Counted from the first letter of the stretch, positions 46,744 to 56,709 are shown. The stretch: 64,000 bases of DNA from Rouxiella silvae (GCF_002093625.1 NZ_MRWD01000014.1:30305-94304), one strand, 5' to 3'. Notes: a model not told the origin generated them from the sequence alone. Numbers and translations: made by a program.

Positions 46744-49446
46744 CTATTTTTTAGCTTTTTTAATGGCCGGTGCTTTTGCAGCAGACGCTGCTTTCGTTAC
46801 TGGCTGAGACTTGTCATCAATCACACTCAGCGGCAGTTCTTCGCTGAATTTATTGCCGTAGTAAGTATCCATTAGAATCTGTTTCAACTCTGCAATCAGA
46901 GGATAACGCGGGTTGGCACCGGTACATTGGTCATCAAATGCGTCTTCTGAGAGTTTGTCTACTTTCGCCAAGAAATCAGACTCCTGAACTCCCGCTTCGC
47001 GAATGGAAGTTGGAATACCCAGTTCAGCTTTGATTTCATCCAGCCATTGAAGCAGTTTTTCAATTTTCTGCGCGGTACGGTCTCCTGCTGCACTCAGACC
47101 CAGATGGTCAGCAATTTCAGCGTAACGACGACGTGCCTGAGGGCGGTCGTACTGGCTGAAGGCCGTTTGCTTGGTTGGGTTGTCATTCGCGTTGTAGCGT
47201 ATAACGTTCGAAATCAACATGGCGTTGGCGAGGCCGTGCGGAATGTGGAATTCAGAACCCAATTTGTGCGCCATTGAGTGACAAACACCCAGGAAGGCGT
47301 TGGCAAACGCGATACCTGCAATGGTTGCCGCATTGTGAACGCGTTCACGAGCAACCGGGTTTTTTGCGCCTTCTTTATAGCTGGCAGGCAGGAACTCTTT
47401 CAGCAGTTTTAATGCCTGCAGTGCCTGACCGTCGGAGAACTCATTCGCCAGCACGGAGACATAAGCCTCAAGTGCGTGGGTCACAGCGTCAAGACCCCCG
47501 AACGCACACAGTGATTTCGGCATGTTCATCACCAGGTTGGCATCGACAATCGCCATATCTGGGGTCAGCGCGTAGTCGGCCAGTGGATATTTTTGACCCG
47601 TAGCGTCATCGGTAACCACGGCGAACGGTGTCACTTCTGAACCCGTACCTGATGTGGTGGTGATAGCAATCATTTTGGCTTTCACGCCCATTTTCGGGAA
47701 CTTGTAGATGCGTTTACGGATATCCATAAAGCGCAGCGCCAAGTCTTCGAAATGGGTTTCAGGGTGTTCGTACAGCACCCACATGATTTTAGCCGCATCC
47801 ATCGGAGAACCACCGCCGAGGGCGATAATGACGTCTGGCTTGAAGGAGTTCATCTGCTCGGCGCCTTTGCGCACGATGCTCAGCGTTGGGTCAGCTTCAA
47901 CTTCAAAGAACACTTCTGTTTCAATACCGTGACTTTTCAGAACGCGTGTCACCTGATCGGCATAGCCATTGTTAAACAGGTAGCGGTCGGTGACGACAAA
48001 GGCGCGTTTTGCTCCATCAGTCGCCACTTCTTCAAGCGCGATAGGCAGTGAGCCGCGACGGAAGTAGATAGATTTTGGAAGTTTATGCCACAACATGTTT
48101 TCTGCTCGCTTCGCTACAGTTTTCTTGTTGATCAAGTGTTTTGGACCGACGTTTTCAGAAATGGAGTTACCCCCCCAAGAGCCGCAGCCCAGCGTCAGAG
48201 AAGGCGCAAGTTTGAAGTTGTAAAGGTCACCGATCCCCCCCTGTGAAGCCGGAGTGTTTATCAGGATACGCGCCGTTTTCATTTTGTCGCCGAAGTAGCG
48301 AACGCGCTCAGGTTGATTGTCCTGGTCGGTATAGAGGCAAGAGGTGTGGCCGATGCCGCCCATTGTGACCAGTTTTTCTGCTTTATCAACGGCATCTTCG
48401 AAGTTTTTAGCACGATACATGGCAAGCGTTGGTGACAGTTTTTCGTGAGCGAAAGGCTCTGACTCGTCGACTTTACTGACTTCACCAATCAATACTTTGG
48501 TATTTGAAGGGACTGAAATACCGGCCATTTCGGCAATTTTAGTCGCAGGCTGTCCCACGATGTCGGCATTAAGACCGCCGTTTTTGAGAATAATGTCTTG
48601 AACCGCTTTCAGCTCTTTGCCCACTAAAATGTAGCCGCCGTGTGATTTGAAACGTTCTCTCACGGATTCGTAGGCTGAATCAACCACGATAACAGACTGT
48701 TCAGAAGCACAAATTACGCCGTTGTCGAACGTTTTGGACATCAGGATAGAAGCAACGACGCGTTTAATGTCGGCGGTTTCATCAACCACCACCGGCGTAT
48801 TACCTGCGCCTACGCCGATAGCCGGTTTACCTGAGCTATAGGCGGCTTTCACCATGCCAGGTCCACCCGTGGCAAGGATAAGGTTGAGATCGGGGTGGTG
48901 CATCAGTTCGTTGGATAAAGGCACGCTTGGCGCGTCAATCCAGCCGATAATGTCTTTAGGTGCGCCAGCTTTAATGGCAGCGTCGAGAACAATTTTTGCC
49001 GCCTTGATGGTGGCTTTTGCAGCACGTGGGTGCGGAGAGAAAATAATCGCGTTACGCGTTTTAAGGCTGATCAACGCTTTGAAGATAGCGGTTGAGGTTG
49101 GGTTGGTGGTTGGAACGATACCGCAGATGATGCCAATCGGTTCAGCAATAGTAATGGTGCCGTAGGTTTCATCTTCGGCCACGACGCCACAGGTTTTCTC
49201 ATCTTTATAGGCGTTGTAGATATACTCTGAAGCAAAATGATTTTTGATGACCTTGTCTTCAACAATGCCCATACCGGATTCTTCAACGGCCAGTTTGGCC
49301 AGAGGAATACGTGCATCAGCAGCGGCGAGGGCGGCGGCTCGGAAGATTTTATCAACCTGCTCTTGTGTGAACTCTGCGTACTCACGCTGTGCTTTTTTAA
49401 CCCGAGCGACTAGTTCGTTCAGTTCAGCGACGTTTGTGACAGCCAT
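46744..49446 (-). CDS. adhE: Bifunctional acetaldehyde-CoA / alcohol dehydrogenase
   Basis: A 900-residue fusion enzyme that turns acetyl-CoA to ethanol in fermentation and forms spirosome filaments. The N-terminal aldehyde dehydrogenase (1 to about 440) has the catalytic cysteine in GVICASEQS near 246. The C-terminal iron-dependent alcohol dehydrogenase (about 450-870) has the NAD loop GGGSPMDAAK and the metal-binding histidines in GVCHSMAHKLG and IPHGLANA. The C-terminal tail rich in A and K adds some residues beyond E. coli (891). It faces tdk across a shared terminator. Confidence 0.97.
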   Translation of the reverse strand: MAVTNVAELNELVARVKKAQREYAEFTQEQVDKIFRAAALAAADARIPLAKLAVEESGMGIVEDKVIKNHFASEYIYNAYKDEKTCGVVAEDETYGTITIAEPIGIICGIVPTTNPTSTAIFKALISLKTRNAIIFSPHPRAAKATIKAAKIVLDAAIKAGAPKDIIGWIDAPSVPLSNELMHHPDLNLILATGGPGMVKAAYSSGKPAIGVGAGNTPVVVDETADIKRVVASILMSKTFDNGVICASEQSVIVVDSAYESVRERFKSHGGYILVGKELKAVQDIILKNGGLNADIVGQPATKIAEMAGISVPSNTKVLIGEVSKVDESEPFAHEKLSPTLAMYRAKNFEDAVDKAEKLVTMGGIGHTSCLYTDQDNQPERVRYFGDKMKTARILINTPASQGGIGDLYNFKLAPSLTLGCGSWGGNSISENVGPKHLINKKTVAKRAENMLWHKLPKSIYFRRGSLPIALEEVATDGAKRAFVVTDRYLFNNGYADQVTRVLKSHGIETEVFFEVEADPTLSIVRKGAEQMNSFKPDVIIALGGGSPMDAAKIMWVLYEHPETHFEDLALRFMDIRKRIYKFPKMGVKAKMIAITTTSGTGSEVTPFAVVTDDATGQKYPLADYALTPDMAIVDANLVMNMPKSLCAFGGLDAVTHALEAYVSVLANEFSDGQALQALKLLKEFLPASYKEGAKNPVARERVHNAATIAGIAFANAFLGVCHSMAHKLGSEFHIPHGLANAMLISNVIRYNANDNPTKQTAFSQYDRPQARRRYAEIADHLGLSAAGDRTAQKIEKLLQWLDEIKAELGIPTSIREAGVQESDFLAKVDKLSEDAFDDQCTGANPRYPLIAELKQILMDTYYGNKFSEELPLSVIDDKSQPVTKAASAAKAPAIKKAKK

Positions 49447-50004
49447 GGTGTTCTCCTGAGAATGTTAAACTTTTTTAGAAAATATTTGAAAAAAGCCGAG
49501 CCAAGATGCAACCAAGTATAGTCGTGGGCAGTAATGCTGCCGGAACAATTATAAGTGACTATTTATCAGATGGTTCTTAGCCAAGGTCTCCTATTTTCTT
49601 AAAAAGCTCTAACCTTATTTCAAAAGTGCAGTATATAAATTGTTAAAATCAGGGGTAAGTCCCACGTTTGTTCTGCTGTACTTACGATCTGATTTTGTTG
49701 CTGTGAAACAAGCTTACTCACTTATGAGCAGTCTGAATATGATCCAGATCAACAGATATACCCTAGCTGACACCTTTCAGCTCGCTAATTGTTAATTTTA
49801 ATGATTAAGTGATGGTAAATTGTAAAATACTCGATCGAGGCGTTGGAGTGTCTGTTTGCGATGTTTTTTTATTGGAATTAATAACTGTTATATCTCTTAA
49901 AAGTGGTGGTAAATCCCGTTGAACTCCGTGGCGTGACGACAGTAATTCCAGTACATTAGCGCCCATAAATAACTTCTATCTGCAACCCTTGTGCGGAGTA
50001 GTGC
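49447..50004. other. Divergent adhE/ychE regulatory region
   Basis: About 560 gene-free bases. This size agrees with the long adhE leader known in enterobacteria, where redox (Cra, Fis, Fnr-linked) control and RNase III processing act. I could not assign single sites with confidence. A 24-codon ATG frame at 49508 has no ribosome site. Confidence 0.45.
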
Positions 50005-50649
50005 GTGAGTCAGACAATTTTGGATTTTTCAGGTTATATCAAGTTCTTTGTGGGTCTTTTTGCTCTGGTCAATCCAGTAGGAATTCTGCCGGTATTTATT
50101 AGTATGACCAGTTACCAGCCTGCAACGGGGCGTGATAAAACCAATATGACCGCCAACCTCACCGTGGCGATCATTCTGTGTACTTCACTTTTTCTAGGCG
50201 ATTCCATTCTTCAGGTCTTTGGCATTTCGATTGATTCTTTTCGTATTGCGGGCGGGATCCTGGTGGTGACCATTGCCATGTCGATGATTAGCGGCAAGCT
50301 GGGTGAAGACAAACAGAATAAGCAGGAGAAATCGGAGACGGCCATCCGCGAAAATGTGGGCGTGGTTCCTCTTGCTTTGCCATTAATGGCTGGCCCAGGC
50401 GCCATTAGCTCCACCATTGTCTGGAGCACGCGTTATCACAGTTGGGCAAATCTTTTTGGTTTTACCCTGGCGATCGTCATTTTTTGTTTCTGCTGCTGGC
50501 TACTTTTTCGCGCCGCCCCGTTGGTTATGAAATTGCTGGGTCAAACCGGCATTAACGTGATTACCCGTATTATGGGTTTATTGCTGATGGCCGTCGGCAT
50601 CGAGTTTATTGTGACCGGGTTAAAATCAACATTTCCGGGCCTGCTCTAA
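50005..50649 (+). CDS. ychE: MarC-family integral membrane protein YchE
   Basis: A 214-residue protein with six predicted helices. It has FFVGLFALVNPVGILPVF at the N-terminus and VPLALPLMAGPGAISSTI in the middle, both MarC/UPF0056 signatures, and is near identical to E. coli YchE. It has no proven transport function. It starts at GTG with GCGGAG upstream. In E. coli the opp operon follows; here an AraC/SDR pair is inserted first. Confidence 0.93.
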   Translation: MSQTILDFSGYIKFFVGLFALVNPVGILPVFISMTSYQPATGRDKTNMTANLTVAIILCTSLFLGDSILQVFGISIDSFRIAGGILVVTIAMSMISGKLGEDKQNKQEKSETAIRENVGVVPLALPLMAGPGAISSTIVWSTRYHSWANLFGFTLAIVIFCFCCWLLFRAAPLVMKLLGQTGINVITRIMGLLLMAVGIEFIVTGLKSTFPGLL

Positions 50650-50688
50650 TACTGACAGAACGTTAGGTTTCACAGCGCGTTAACTCGA

Positions 50689-51618
50689 CTACAAAGCTTT
50701 GGCGGTCGATGCATTGGGCAGCGTCCGCCGACCATGCTGCCTTGGTGAACAGCCTATTACCCGTTTAAACGCTTTTCCGAAAGCGCTCTCCGACTCGTAT
50801 CCGAGTCTGGTGGCGATAACCGTTAATGAATCATTGGAGTTTTCCAGCCTGTCGCAGGCTAAAAGCATTCGCCAACGGGTCAGATACTCAATGGGAGAGG
50901 TGCCTGCCATTTCCTTAAACCGCAGGGCAAAGCTGGAACGCGACATGCCGATTCGAGAGGCCAGTTTATCCAGCGTCCAGTCAAATCCTGGCTCGTCGTG
51001 GATGCAGGTCAGCGCAGCGCTCAGTTGTTTATCCGCCAGAGCAAAAAGCCAGCCTGCGCTAGGATTGCCTGCCAGATGCAGTCTCAGTGCCTGAATCAGC
51101 ATGGTGTAAGCCAACTGCTGGGTAATCAAGGAGCTTCCCGGCTGTGGAAAACGCACCTCTTGCGAAATCCTGTCGAGTGACCAGCGAATGGCCGCCTTGT
51201 CCGATTCATTCTGAATATGAACTACCGGCGGCAGCGAGCCTAAAAGCAACGCCGCATGATTGCCCGTCAGTACAAAGTGACCCCCCACCATAAAACAGGG
51301 TTCATCACCGCTCTTCGCCACCTCTCTCCCGAGTATACCCTCGTCGCGAAGCACCCTGAAGTCGATAGGGCTAGCCGTCAGGCTCGTTGCCAGGCAGAAA
51401 GGTGGACCTGGCGGTAAAATGTAGCAGTCGCCGGGAGTCAGAAGTAGAGGCTCGAGAATGCCAGAAACGGTGAGCCAGCACTGGCCTGAAACCACGGCAT
51501 AACACTTGATACCTTCGTGCTGCGGCCACTGAATGGCCATATTCTCGGCGAGCGCAACGCCGCCCGTTACATAGCTCCTTGGCTTGAGCAATGACAACCA
51601 GTCAGAAAGTGGATCCAT
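50689..51618 (-). CDS. AraC-family transcriptional regulator with cupin sensor
   Basis: A 309-residue protein. Its N-terminal cupin (AraC_binding-like, about 1-180, with GQCWLTVSGILEPLLLTPGDCYILP) is followed by two C-terminal helix-turn-helices (LDKLASRIGMSRSSFALRFKE and VIATRLGYESESAFGKAFKRV). Similar regulators usually pair with a divergent oxidoreductase, and here the SDR gene starts 124 bases away on the opposite strand. The effector is unknown. It is absent from this place in E. coli. Confidence 0.85.
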   Translation of the reverse strand: MDPLSDWLSLLKPRSYVTGGVALAENMAIQWPQHEGIKCYAVVSGQCWLTVSGILEPLLLTPGDCYILPPGPPFCLATSLTASPIDFRVLRDEGILGREVAKSGDEPCFMVGGHFVLTGNHAALLLGSLPPVVHIQNESDKAAIRWSLDRISQEVRFPQPGSSLITQQLAYTMLIQALRLHLAGNPSAGWLFALADKQLSAALTCIHDEPGFDWTLDKLASRIGMSRSSFALRFKEMAGTSPIEYLTRWRMLLACDRLENSNDSLTVIATRLGYESESAFGKAFKRVIGCSPRQHGRRTLPNASTAKAL

Positions 51619-51742
51619 GATTTCTCCGGACGATTAGACCAATAATAAGGATTTTCGAGCATTGTTCGTATTGCCCTCTCTGTTTACAGTAAATCGTACA
51701 GGACGGCAACTCAGTCCTCAGTTAACTGTAAGGGGATTCACT

Positions 51743-52630
51743 ATGCGTATTTTCGTTACCGGCGCTACCGGCTTTTTGGGCACGGCCATTGTTAATGAAC
51801 TCATCCATGCCGGTCATCAGGTGCTAGGCCTGACGCGCTCCGAGGAAGGGGCACAATTGCTGACCTCGCGAGGCGTCGATGTTCACTTCGGTGATATTGA
51901 AGACCTCGAGAGCCTGCGCCGCGGCGTTGAACAGTCTGATGGCGTAATACACACCGCTTTTAATCACGATTTTTCAACATTTGTGGCAAATTGTGAAGCC
52001 GATCGCCAGGCCGTTGAAGCCATGGGATCGGTGCTTAAAGGCTCTACAAGGCCCTTTGTCATGACTTCCGTAGCAGCACTTGGTGCCAAGGGACCGGGAC
52101 AGGTGGCGACGGAAGAGACCTTCAACCTTGATTCACCTATTTTGCGCAGAATTTCTGAGCTAGAGGCCGATAAATTAGTGAAAGAAGGGGTTTACGTTTC
52201 AGTGGTACGTCTGCCGCAGGTTCACGATACGCTTAAGCAAGGGTTGATTACCTATCTGATCTCAATGGCGCGAGAGAAGGGCGTTTCAGCCTATGTGGGT
52301 CAAGGAGATAAGCGCTGGGCCGCCGTTCACCTCAGTGACTGTGCTCGGCTTTATGTATTGGCACTGGAAAGGAATAGTGCCGGGAGCCGATACAATGCCG
52401 TGGCAGAAGAGGGCGTATCTCATAAGCAGATCGCGGAAGCTATCGCGCTTGGCCTGAATGTTCCGCTGCAAAGTATTGATAGTGAGAGCGCTAACAGTCA
52501 TTTTAGCTGGCTCGCGCCCTTTATGAGCAGCGATATGTCAGCGTCCAGTACGATTACCCAGAAACTGCTGGAATGGAGTCCAACGGGGCCGGATCTTATC
52601 TCTGATCTTCAACAGATGGACTACCGTTAA
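51743..52630 (+). CDS. NAD(P)-dependent extended SDR / epimerase-type oxidoreductase
   Basis: A 295-residue Rossmann-fold protein with the atypical-SDR motif VTGATGFLG at residues 5-13. It has VHFGDIEDLESL, which lines the adenine pocket, and the substrate-side VVRLPQVHD. The usual YxxxK is not clear: after TSVAAL comes SELEADKLV instead of a Tyr motif, so it may be a reductase of non-classical type. The start at 51743 has AAGGGG 8 bases upstream; the open frame to 51662 is not supported. Likely controlled by the divergent AraC-type regulator. Confidence 0.8.
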   Translation: MRIFVTGATGFLGTAIVNELIHAGHQVLGLTRSEEGAQLLTSRGVDVHFGDIEDLESLRRGVEQSDGVIHTAFNHDFSTFVANCEADRQAVEAMGSVLKGSTRPFVMTSVAALGAKGPGQVATEETFNLDSPILRRISELEADKLVKEGVYVSVVRLPQVHDTLKQGLITYLISMAREKGVSAYVGQGDKRWAAVHLSDCARLYVLALERNSAGSRYNAVAEEGVSHKQIAEAIALGLNVPLQSIDSESANSHFSWLAPFMSSDMSASSTITQKLLEWSPTGPDLISDLQQMDYR

Positions 52631-52677
52631 CACTTATTTTTGAAGAGTACGTATATTTTAAATATTCCCAACGACCA

Positions 52678-52698
52678 GGCCCATATCTTGGGCCATTT
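52678..52698 (+). terminator. Possible terminator of the SDR gene
   Basis: GGCCCA and TGGGCC form a 6-base stem around TATCT, followed by ATTTTC; a weak terminator. Confidence 0.5.
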
Positions 52699-53517
52699 TC
52701 GTATCAGTGGTTATCCTTAACGTCATATTACCCACTTACACAGACGCTGAAATACCATTGCGACTGTTAACGTAAGACAATCAATTGAAAATCTTGTCTC
52801 ATCACATCCTCGTCTTTATCATTTTTAGTCGATTTCACTGCGGAGTCATTTAAGTCAGAGATCACACTTTTGCTTAATTATTACTTAAACTAATAATGCC
52901 TCGCCTTATAATAGTGCATCTAATGACCCTTAAATGTGCTTTTGCACTTAAATGTGGCGTAAAGTCGCGTTCTATCTCTTAATGCCTATCAACTCGCTAT
53001 TTCTGTTGCTTTTCTTGGCCTATTTAGGCGCTTTTTTTAACTTTTATTGCCCGTTTTGTCGTTAAATTAGTCACATCATTCTGTAGTGCTTGTACATGCC
53101 GTTTCGAGATGTTATTAGTGTTTACCGCGCAGTTAACAGGGGTTTATTCTTAAAAGTAACCTAATGTTAACGGAATCTGTCAGCTCGATTTTTAAGCGCA
53201 AAAATGACTTAATTTTCGATTTTAATTTTTAAAAATTTGTTTAAAAGCAATGAATTATGATTTGATTTGCCGTCAAGATTTGACTGGTCCGTCGACTGAT
53301 AGCGGTCTGTAAAAGAGAATTGGTTAACATTTCTGTAAAATTTATTGGCGCGGTTTCACTGCATCTGATAATTTTCGGACCACTTCTTAAGGGAAAATGT
53401 TTCGACAGTTTGTCGAATTGAGAACGGATCTTGCTATAGCTTTTATGCAAAGTACTCAGGCTTGTAAAGTCAGGTAGTAAAGCGTGTCCTTTTTCATTTT
53501 TTCTGGAGTACCCGAAG
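52699..53517. other. AT-rich gene-free region upstream of the opp locus
   Basis: More than 800 bases without a credible long ORF. A direct repeat CTTAAATGTG occurs at 52929-52938 and 52947-52956. A T-rich stretch lies around 53031-53040. It may hold distant opp promoters (opp is Lrp-responsive in E. coli), but I cannot assign sites. Confidence 0.45.
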
Positions 53518-53682
53518 TTGAATAGAAAACAAACCCACCAAGCTGCAACGCCTGCTCTAGGGCGTCACTCCTCAAAAGCTAAGCAGCCTGGGGTAAAACA
53601 CTCTCCTTTGCCTGATATTCGTTTTTATACTCAATTTATTCGCCAGAAATTAGACACTCTTCGCGAGTCGAATTTTAATTAG
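53518..53682 (+). CDS. Candidate 54-residue small protein upstream of oppA
   Basis: An ORF below the usual length limit. It opens with TTG, preceded by GGAG 9 bases upstream (53505-53508), and ends at TAG in 53680-53682. The product starts MNRKQTHQAATPALGRHS and ends RQKLDTLRESNFN; it is basic, has no hydrophobic segment and contains SPLPDIRFYTQFIR, which looks like a folded or binding motif. I do not recognise it. It lies on the oppA strand, 349 bases before oppA. It could be a microprotein or a regulatory leader. Confidence 0.4.
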   Translation: MNRKQTHQAATPALGRHSSKAKQPGVKHSPLPDIRFYTQFIRQKLDTLRESNFN

Positions 53683-54031
53683 CGGCGATGCTTTGCACAT
53701 TTCCTGCAATGGAATGTGAATAAAAGCCATAGTCAGTAAAGTTTTCGCGAGGTATGAATCGTTGTATTTCGCGGACATTATGAATAATTGGATAAAACAA
53801 TTCTGAAAGAATTGACAGCATAAATAGGCGCTTAACAGCTTTTCACTCTGTTATCCAGTAATTCAAAAGTAGGCAGTAAAGTCATGCAATAGGGGAAGGG
53901 TCAATCACTTGGATTGACTGACTACTTACCGTTTATACGCGGGCAATTCGTTCCTGTCCGTGATGAAGGGTTTAACCCGGTAGGGGTTGACCTGTTATTC
54001 AGGCATATAATAACAATTGGAGTTGATAGTA
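53683..54031 (+). promoter_or_regulatory. oppA 5' leader and promoter region with hairpins
   Basis: This stretch holds an inverted repeat CAATTC/GAATTG (53798-53814), a stem GTCAATC/GATTGAC (53900-53918) and a small stem AACCC/GGGTT near 53975, then TTGGAG before the oppA ATG. TTGACA at 53812-53817 is a -35 candidate. In E. coli the oppA leader is a target of the GcvB small RNA; I did not find a clear matching site. Confidence 0.45.
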
Positions 54032-55678
54032 ATGACCAACATCACAAAAAAACATCTTCTTGCCGCCGCTATTCTGGCTGCAGTCGGTGCAGTAACCTCC
54101 GTTAGCAGCTTCGCGGCAGTCGTTCCGGCCGGCGTACAACTGTCAGATAAACAAGAACTGGTGCGCAATAACGGCTCAGAAGTTCAGTCACTTGACCCGC
54201 ACAAAGTTGAAGGTGTGCCTGAGTCCAACGTTATCCGTGACCTGCTTGAAGGTCTGGTTAATACCTCGGTAAAAGACGGCAGCGTTATTCCTGGCGTAGC
54301 AGAAAGCTGGGACAACAAAGACTTTAAAGTATGGACCTTCCACCTGCGTAAAGATGCTAAATGGTCGAACGGTCAGCCGGTTACCGCCGCTGATTTCGTC
54401 TACAGCTGGGAACGTTTAGCAGACCCTAAAACGGCTTCTCCGTATGAAAGCTACCTGCAATATGGTCACATTGTTAATATCGACGATATTATCGCCGGTA
54501 AGAAAAGCCCGGATACTCTCGGCGTGAAAGCCATCGACGACCATACTCTGGAAGTCACCCTGAGCGAGCCGGTGCCTTATTTCGTGAAGATGCTGTCCCA
54601 CACCGCGATGAAACCGGTGTATAAGCCAGCCGTTGAGAAATTCGGCGACAAATGGACCCAGCCAGAAAACTACGTCAGCAATGGCGCCTATAAGCTGAAA
54701 ACCTGGACTGTTAACGAACGTATCGTTCTGGTGCGTAACCCTGAATACTGGGATAACGCGAAAACCGTGCTGAACCAGGTAACTTTCCTGCCTATCTCGT
54801 CTGAAGTTTCTGACGTTAACCGCTACCGCAGTGGCGAGATCGACATGACTTATAACAACCTGCCGATTGAGCTGTTCTCCAAACTGAAGAAAGATATTCC
54901 CGATCAGCTGCACGCCGACCCGTACCTGTGCACCTACTATTATGAAATCAATAATCAGAAAGCACCCTTCACCGATAACCGCGTGCGTACCGCCCTTAAA
55001 CTGGGTCTGGACCGCGATATCATCGTGAATAAAGTAAAAGCACAGGGCGACCTGCCGGCTTATGGCTTCACGCCTCCTTACACCGATGGCACTGACGGCA
55101 AATTGACGCCTCCGGCCTGGTTTAAAGAAACTCAAGATCAACGCAATGCCGAAGGCAGAAAACTGCTGGCTGAAGCGGGCTTTACTAAAGACAAACCCCT
55201 GACCTTCAGCCTGCTGTATAACTCTTCAGACCTGCATAAGAAACTGGCAATCGCCGCGGCGGCAATCTGGAAGAAAAACTTGGGTGTCGACGTGAAACTC
55301 GAAAACCAAGAGTGGAAAACCTTCCTCGAAACACGTCATCAGGGCAACTTTGACGTGGCGCGTGCGGGCTGGTGTTCTGATTACAACGAACCTACCTCGT
55401 TCCTGAATATCATGCTGTCAGACAGCAGCAACAACACTTCTCACTATAAGAGCCCGGCGTTTGACAAGTTTATTGCCGATGCGCTGAAAGTGAAAACTGA
55501 CCAAGAGCGTGCGGCTATTTACCAGCAGGCTGAACAGCAGCTGGATAAAGACTCGGCGATTGTGCCTGTTTATTACTATGTAAATGCCCGTTTAGTTAAA
55601 CAATACGTGGGTGGTTACACCGGTAAAGATCCACAGGATAACGTTTACGATAAAGATCTCTACATCATCAAACACTAA
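54032..55678 (+). CDS. oppA: Oligopeptide-binding periplasmic protein OppA
   Basis: A 548-residue family 5 solute-binding protein. A Sec signal peptide (MTNITKKHLLAAAILAAVGAV with cleavage after SSFAA) is followed by the mature start VVPAGVQLSDKQELVRNNGSE, close to E. coli OppA (543). LCTYYYEINNQK and DVARAGWCSDYNEPTSFLN, which line the peptide pocket, are conserved. It binds peptides of two to five residues. The ATG at 54032 follows TTGGAG; the longer frame from TTG at 54017 includes that site. A strong hairpin after the gene probably limits opp readthrough. Confidence 0.95.
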   Translation: MTNITKKHLLAAAILAAVGAVTSVSSFAAVVPAGVQLSDKQELVRNNGSEVQSLDPHKVEGVPESNVIRDLLEGLVNTSVKDGSVIPGVAESWDNKDFKVWTFHLRKDAKWSNGQPVTAADFVYSWERLADPKTASPYESYLQYGHIVNIDDIIAGKKSPDTLGVKAIDDHTLEVTLSEPVPYFVKMLSHTAMKPVYKPAVEKFGDKWTQPENYVSNGAYKLKTWTVNERIVLVRNPEYWDNAKTVLNQVTFLPISSEVSDVNRYRSGEIDMTYNNLPIELFSKLKKDIPDQLHADPYLCTYYYEINNQKAPFTDNRVRTALKLGLDRDIIVNKVKAQGDLPAYGFTPPYTDGTDGKLTPPAWFKETQDQRNAEGRKLLAEAGFTKDKPLTFSLLYNSSDLHKKLAIAAAAIWKKNLGVDVKLENQEWKTFLETRHQGNFDVARAGWCSDYNEPTSFLNIMLSDSSNNTSHYKSPAFDKFIADALKVKTDQERAAIYQQAEQQLDKDSAIVPVYYYVNARLVKQYVGGYTGKDPQDNVYDKDLYIIKH

Positions 55679-55687
55679 TTAAGTGTG

Positions 55688-55720
55688 AGAGCGGGGCAGT
55701 TACCCGAGCTGCCCCGCTCT
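55688..55720 (+). terminator. Intercistronic hairpin between oppA and oppB
   Basis: A perfect 12-base-pair stem AGAGCGGGGCAG/CTGCCCCGCTCT with a nine-base loop. It is followed by TGATTTTGATTG, only partly T-rich. Typical of a partial terminator or mRNA stabiliser that gives more OppA than OppBCDF. Confidence 0.75.
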
Positions 55721-55773
55721 TGATTTTGATTGTTAGAGAACGAGTAACACGCTGAGCAAAGCAGGTACGAGCA

Positions 55774-56694
55774 ATGTTAAAGTTTATTTTCCGCCGTTGT
55801 CTGGAAGCGATCCCGACGCTATTCATTCTGATCACGATTTCGTTTTTTATGATGCGTCTTGCGCCGGGTAGCCCGTTTACCGGAGAGCGCAACCTTCCTC
55901 CAGAAGTGATGGCGAACATTGAGGCGAAATATCACCTTAATGACCCGATGTATAAGCAGTATTTCCACTATTTAGAGCAGTTGGCCAAGGGTGATTTCGG
56001 CCCGTCGTTTAAATATAAAGACTATAGCGTCAACGATTTGGTGGCCACCTCATTCCCCGTTTCAGCGAAGTTGGGCCTGGCAGCATTTTTACTGGCTATT
56101 GTCCTCGGCGTTTCTGCTGGCGTTATTGCCGCACTTAATCAAAACACCAAATGGGACTATACGGTAATGGGCATTGCCATGACCGGGGTCGTTATCCCCA
56201 GTTTCGTGGTTGCACCCCTGTTGGTATTAGTCTTCTCCATCATGTTGAAATGGCTGCCCGGCGGCGGCTGGCACAACGGTGGATTCAAATATATGGTGCT
56301 GCCAATGGTAGCCCTGTCACTGGCGTATATTGCCAGCATCGCGCGTATTACTCGCGGCTCGATGATTGAAGTTCTGCACTCCAACTTTATCCGTACCGCG
56401 CGCGCCAAAGGCCTGCCGCTGCACCGGATTATTTTCCGTCATGCGCTGAAACCCGCCTTATTACCGGTTATTTCTTATATGGGACCGGCCTTCGTCGGGA
56501 TCATTACCGGCTCTATGGTGATTGAAAGTATTTATGGATTACCCGGTATCGGCCAGCTGTTCGTTAACGGTGCATTGAACCGTGACTACTCGCTGGTATT
56601 AAGCTTGACCATTTTGGTGGGGGCTTTAACGATTCTGTTTAACGCGATCGTTGACGTGCTGTACGCCGTTATCGATCCGAAAATCCGTTATTAA
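55774..56694 (+). CDS. oppB: Oligopeptide permease OppB
   Basis: A 306-residue inner-membrane permease, DppB type, six helices. It has the N-terminal FRRCLEAIPTLFILITISFFMMRLAPG and the EAA loop HSNFIRTARAKGLPLHRI that docks OppD/OppF. Same length as E. coli OppB. It is 95 bases after oppA with the hairpin between. Confidence 0.96.
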   Translation: MLKFIFRRCLEAIPTLFILITISFFMMRLAPGSPFTGERNLPPEVMANIEAKYHLNDPMYKQYFHYLEQLAKGDFGPSFKYKDYSVNDLVATSFPVSAKLGLAAFLLAIVLGVSAGVIAALNQNTKWDYTVMGIAMTGVVIPSFVVAPLLVLVFSIMLKWLPGGGWHNGGFKYMVLPMVALSLAYIASIARITRGSMIEVLHSNFIRTARAKGLPLHRIIFRHALKPALLPVISYMGPAFVGIITGSMVIESIYGLPGIGQLFVNGALNRDYSLVLSLTILVGALTILFNAIVDVLYAVIDPKIRY

Positions 56695-56709
56695 TACTGG
56701 AGCACGGCA

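Noticed and set aside
49508..49582. 24-codon ORF in the adhE leader
   Set aside because: No ribosome site and too short to judge.
53914..54105. 63-residue frame in the oppA leader
   Set aside because: It starts at TTG inside a stem, has no Shine-Dalgarno site and runs into oppA in another frame.
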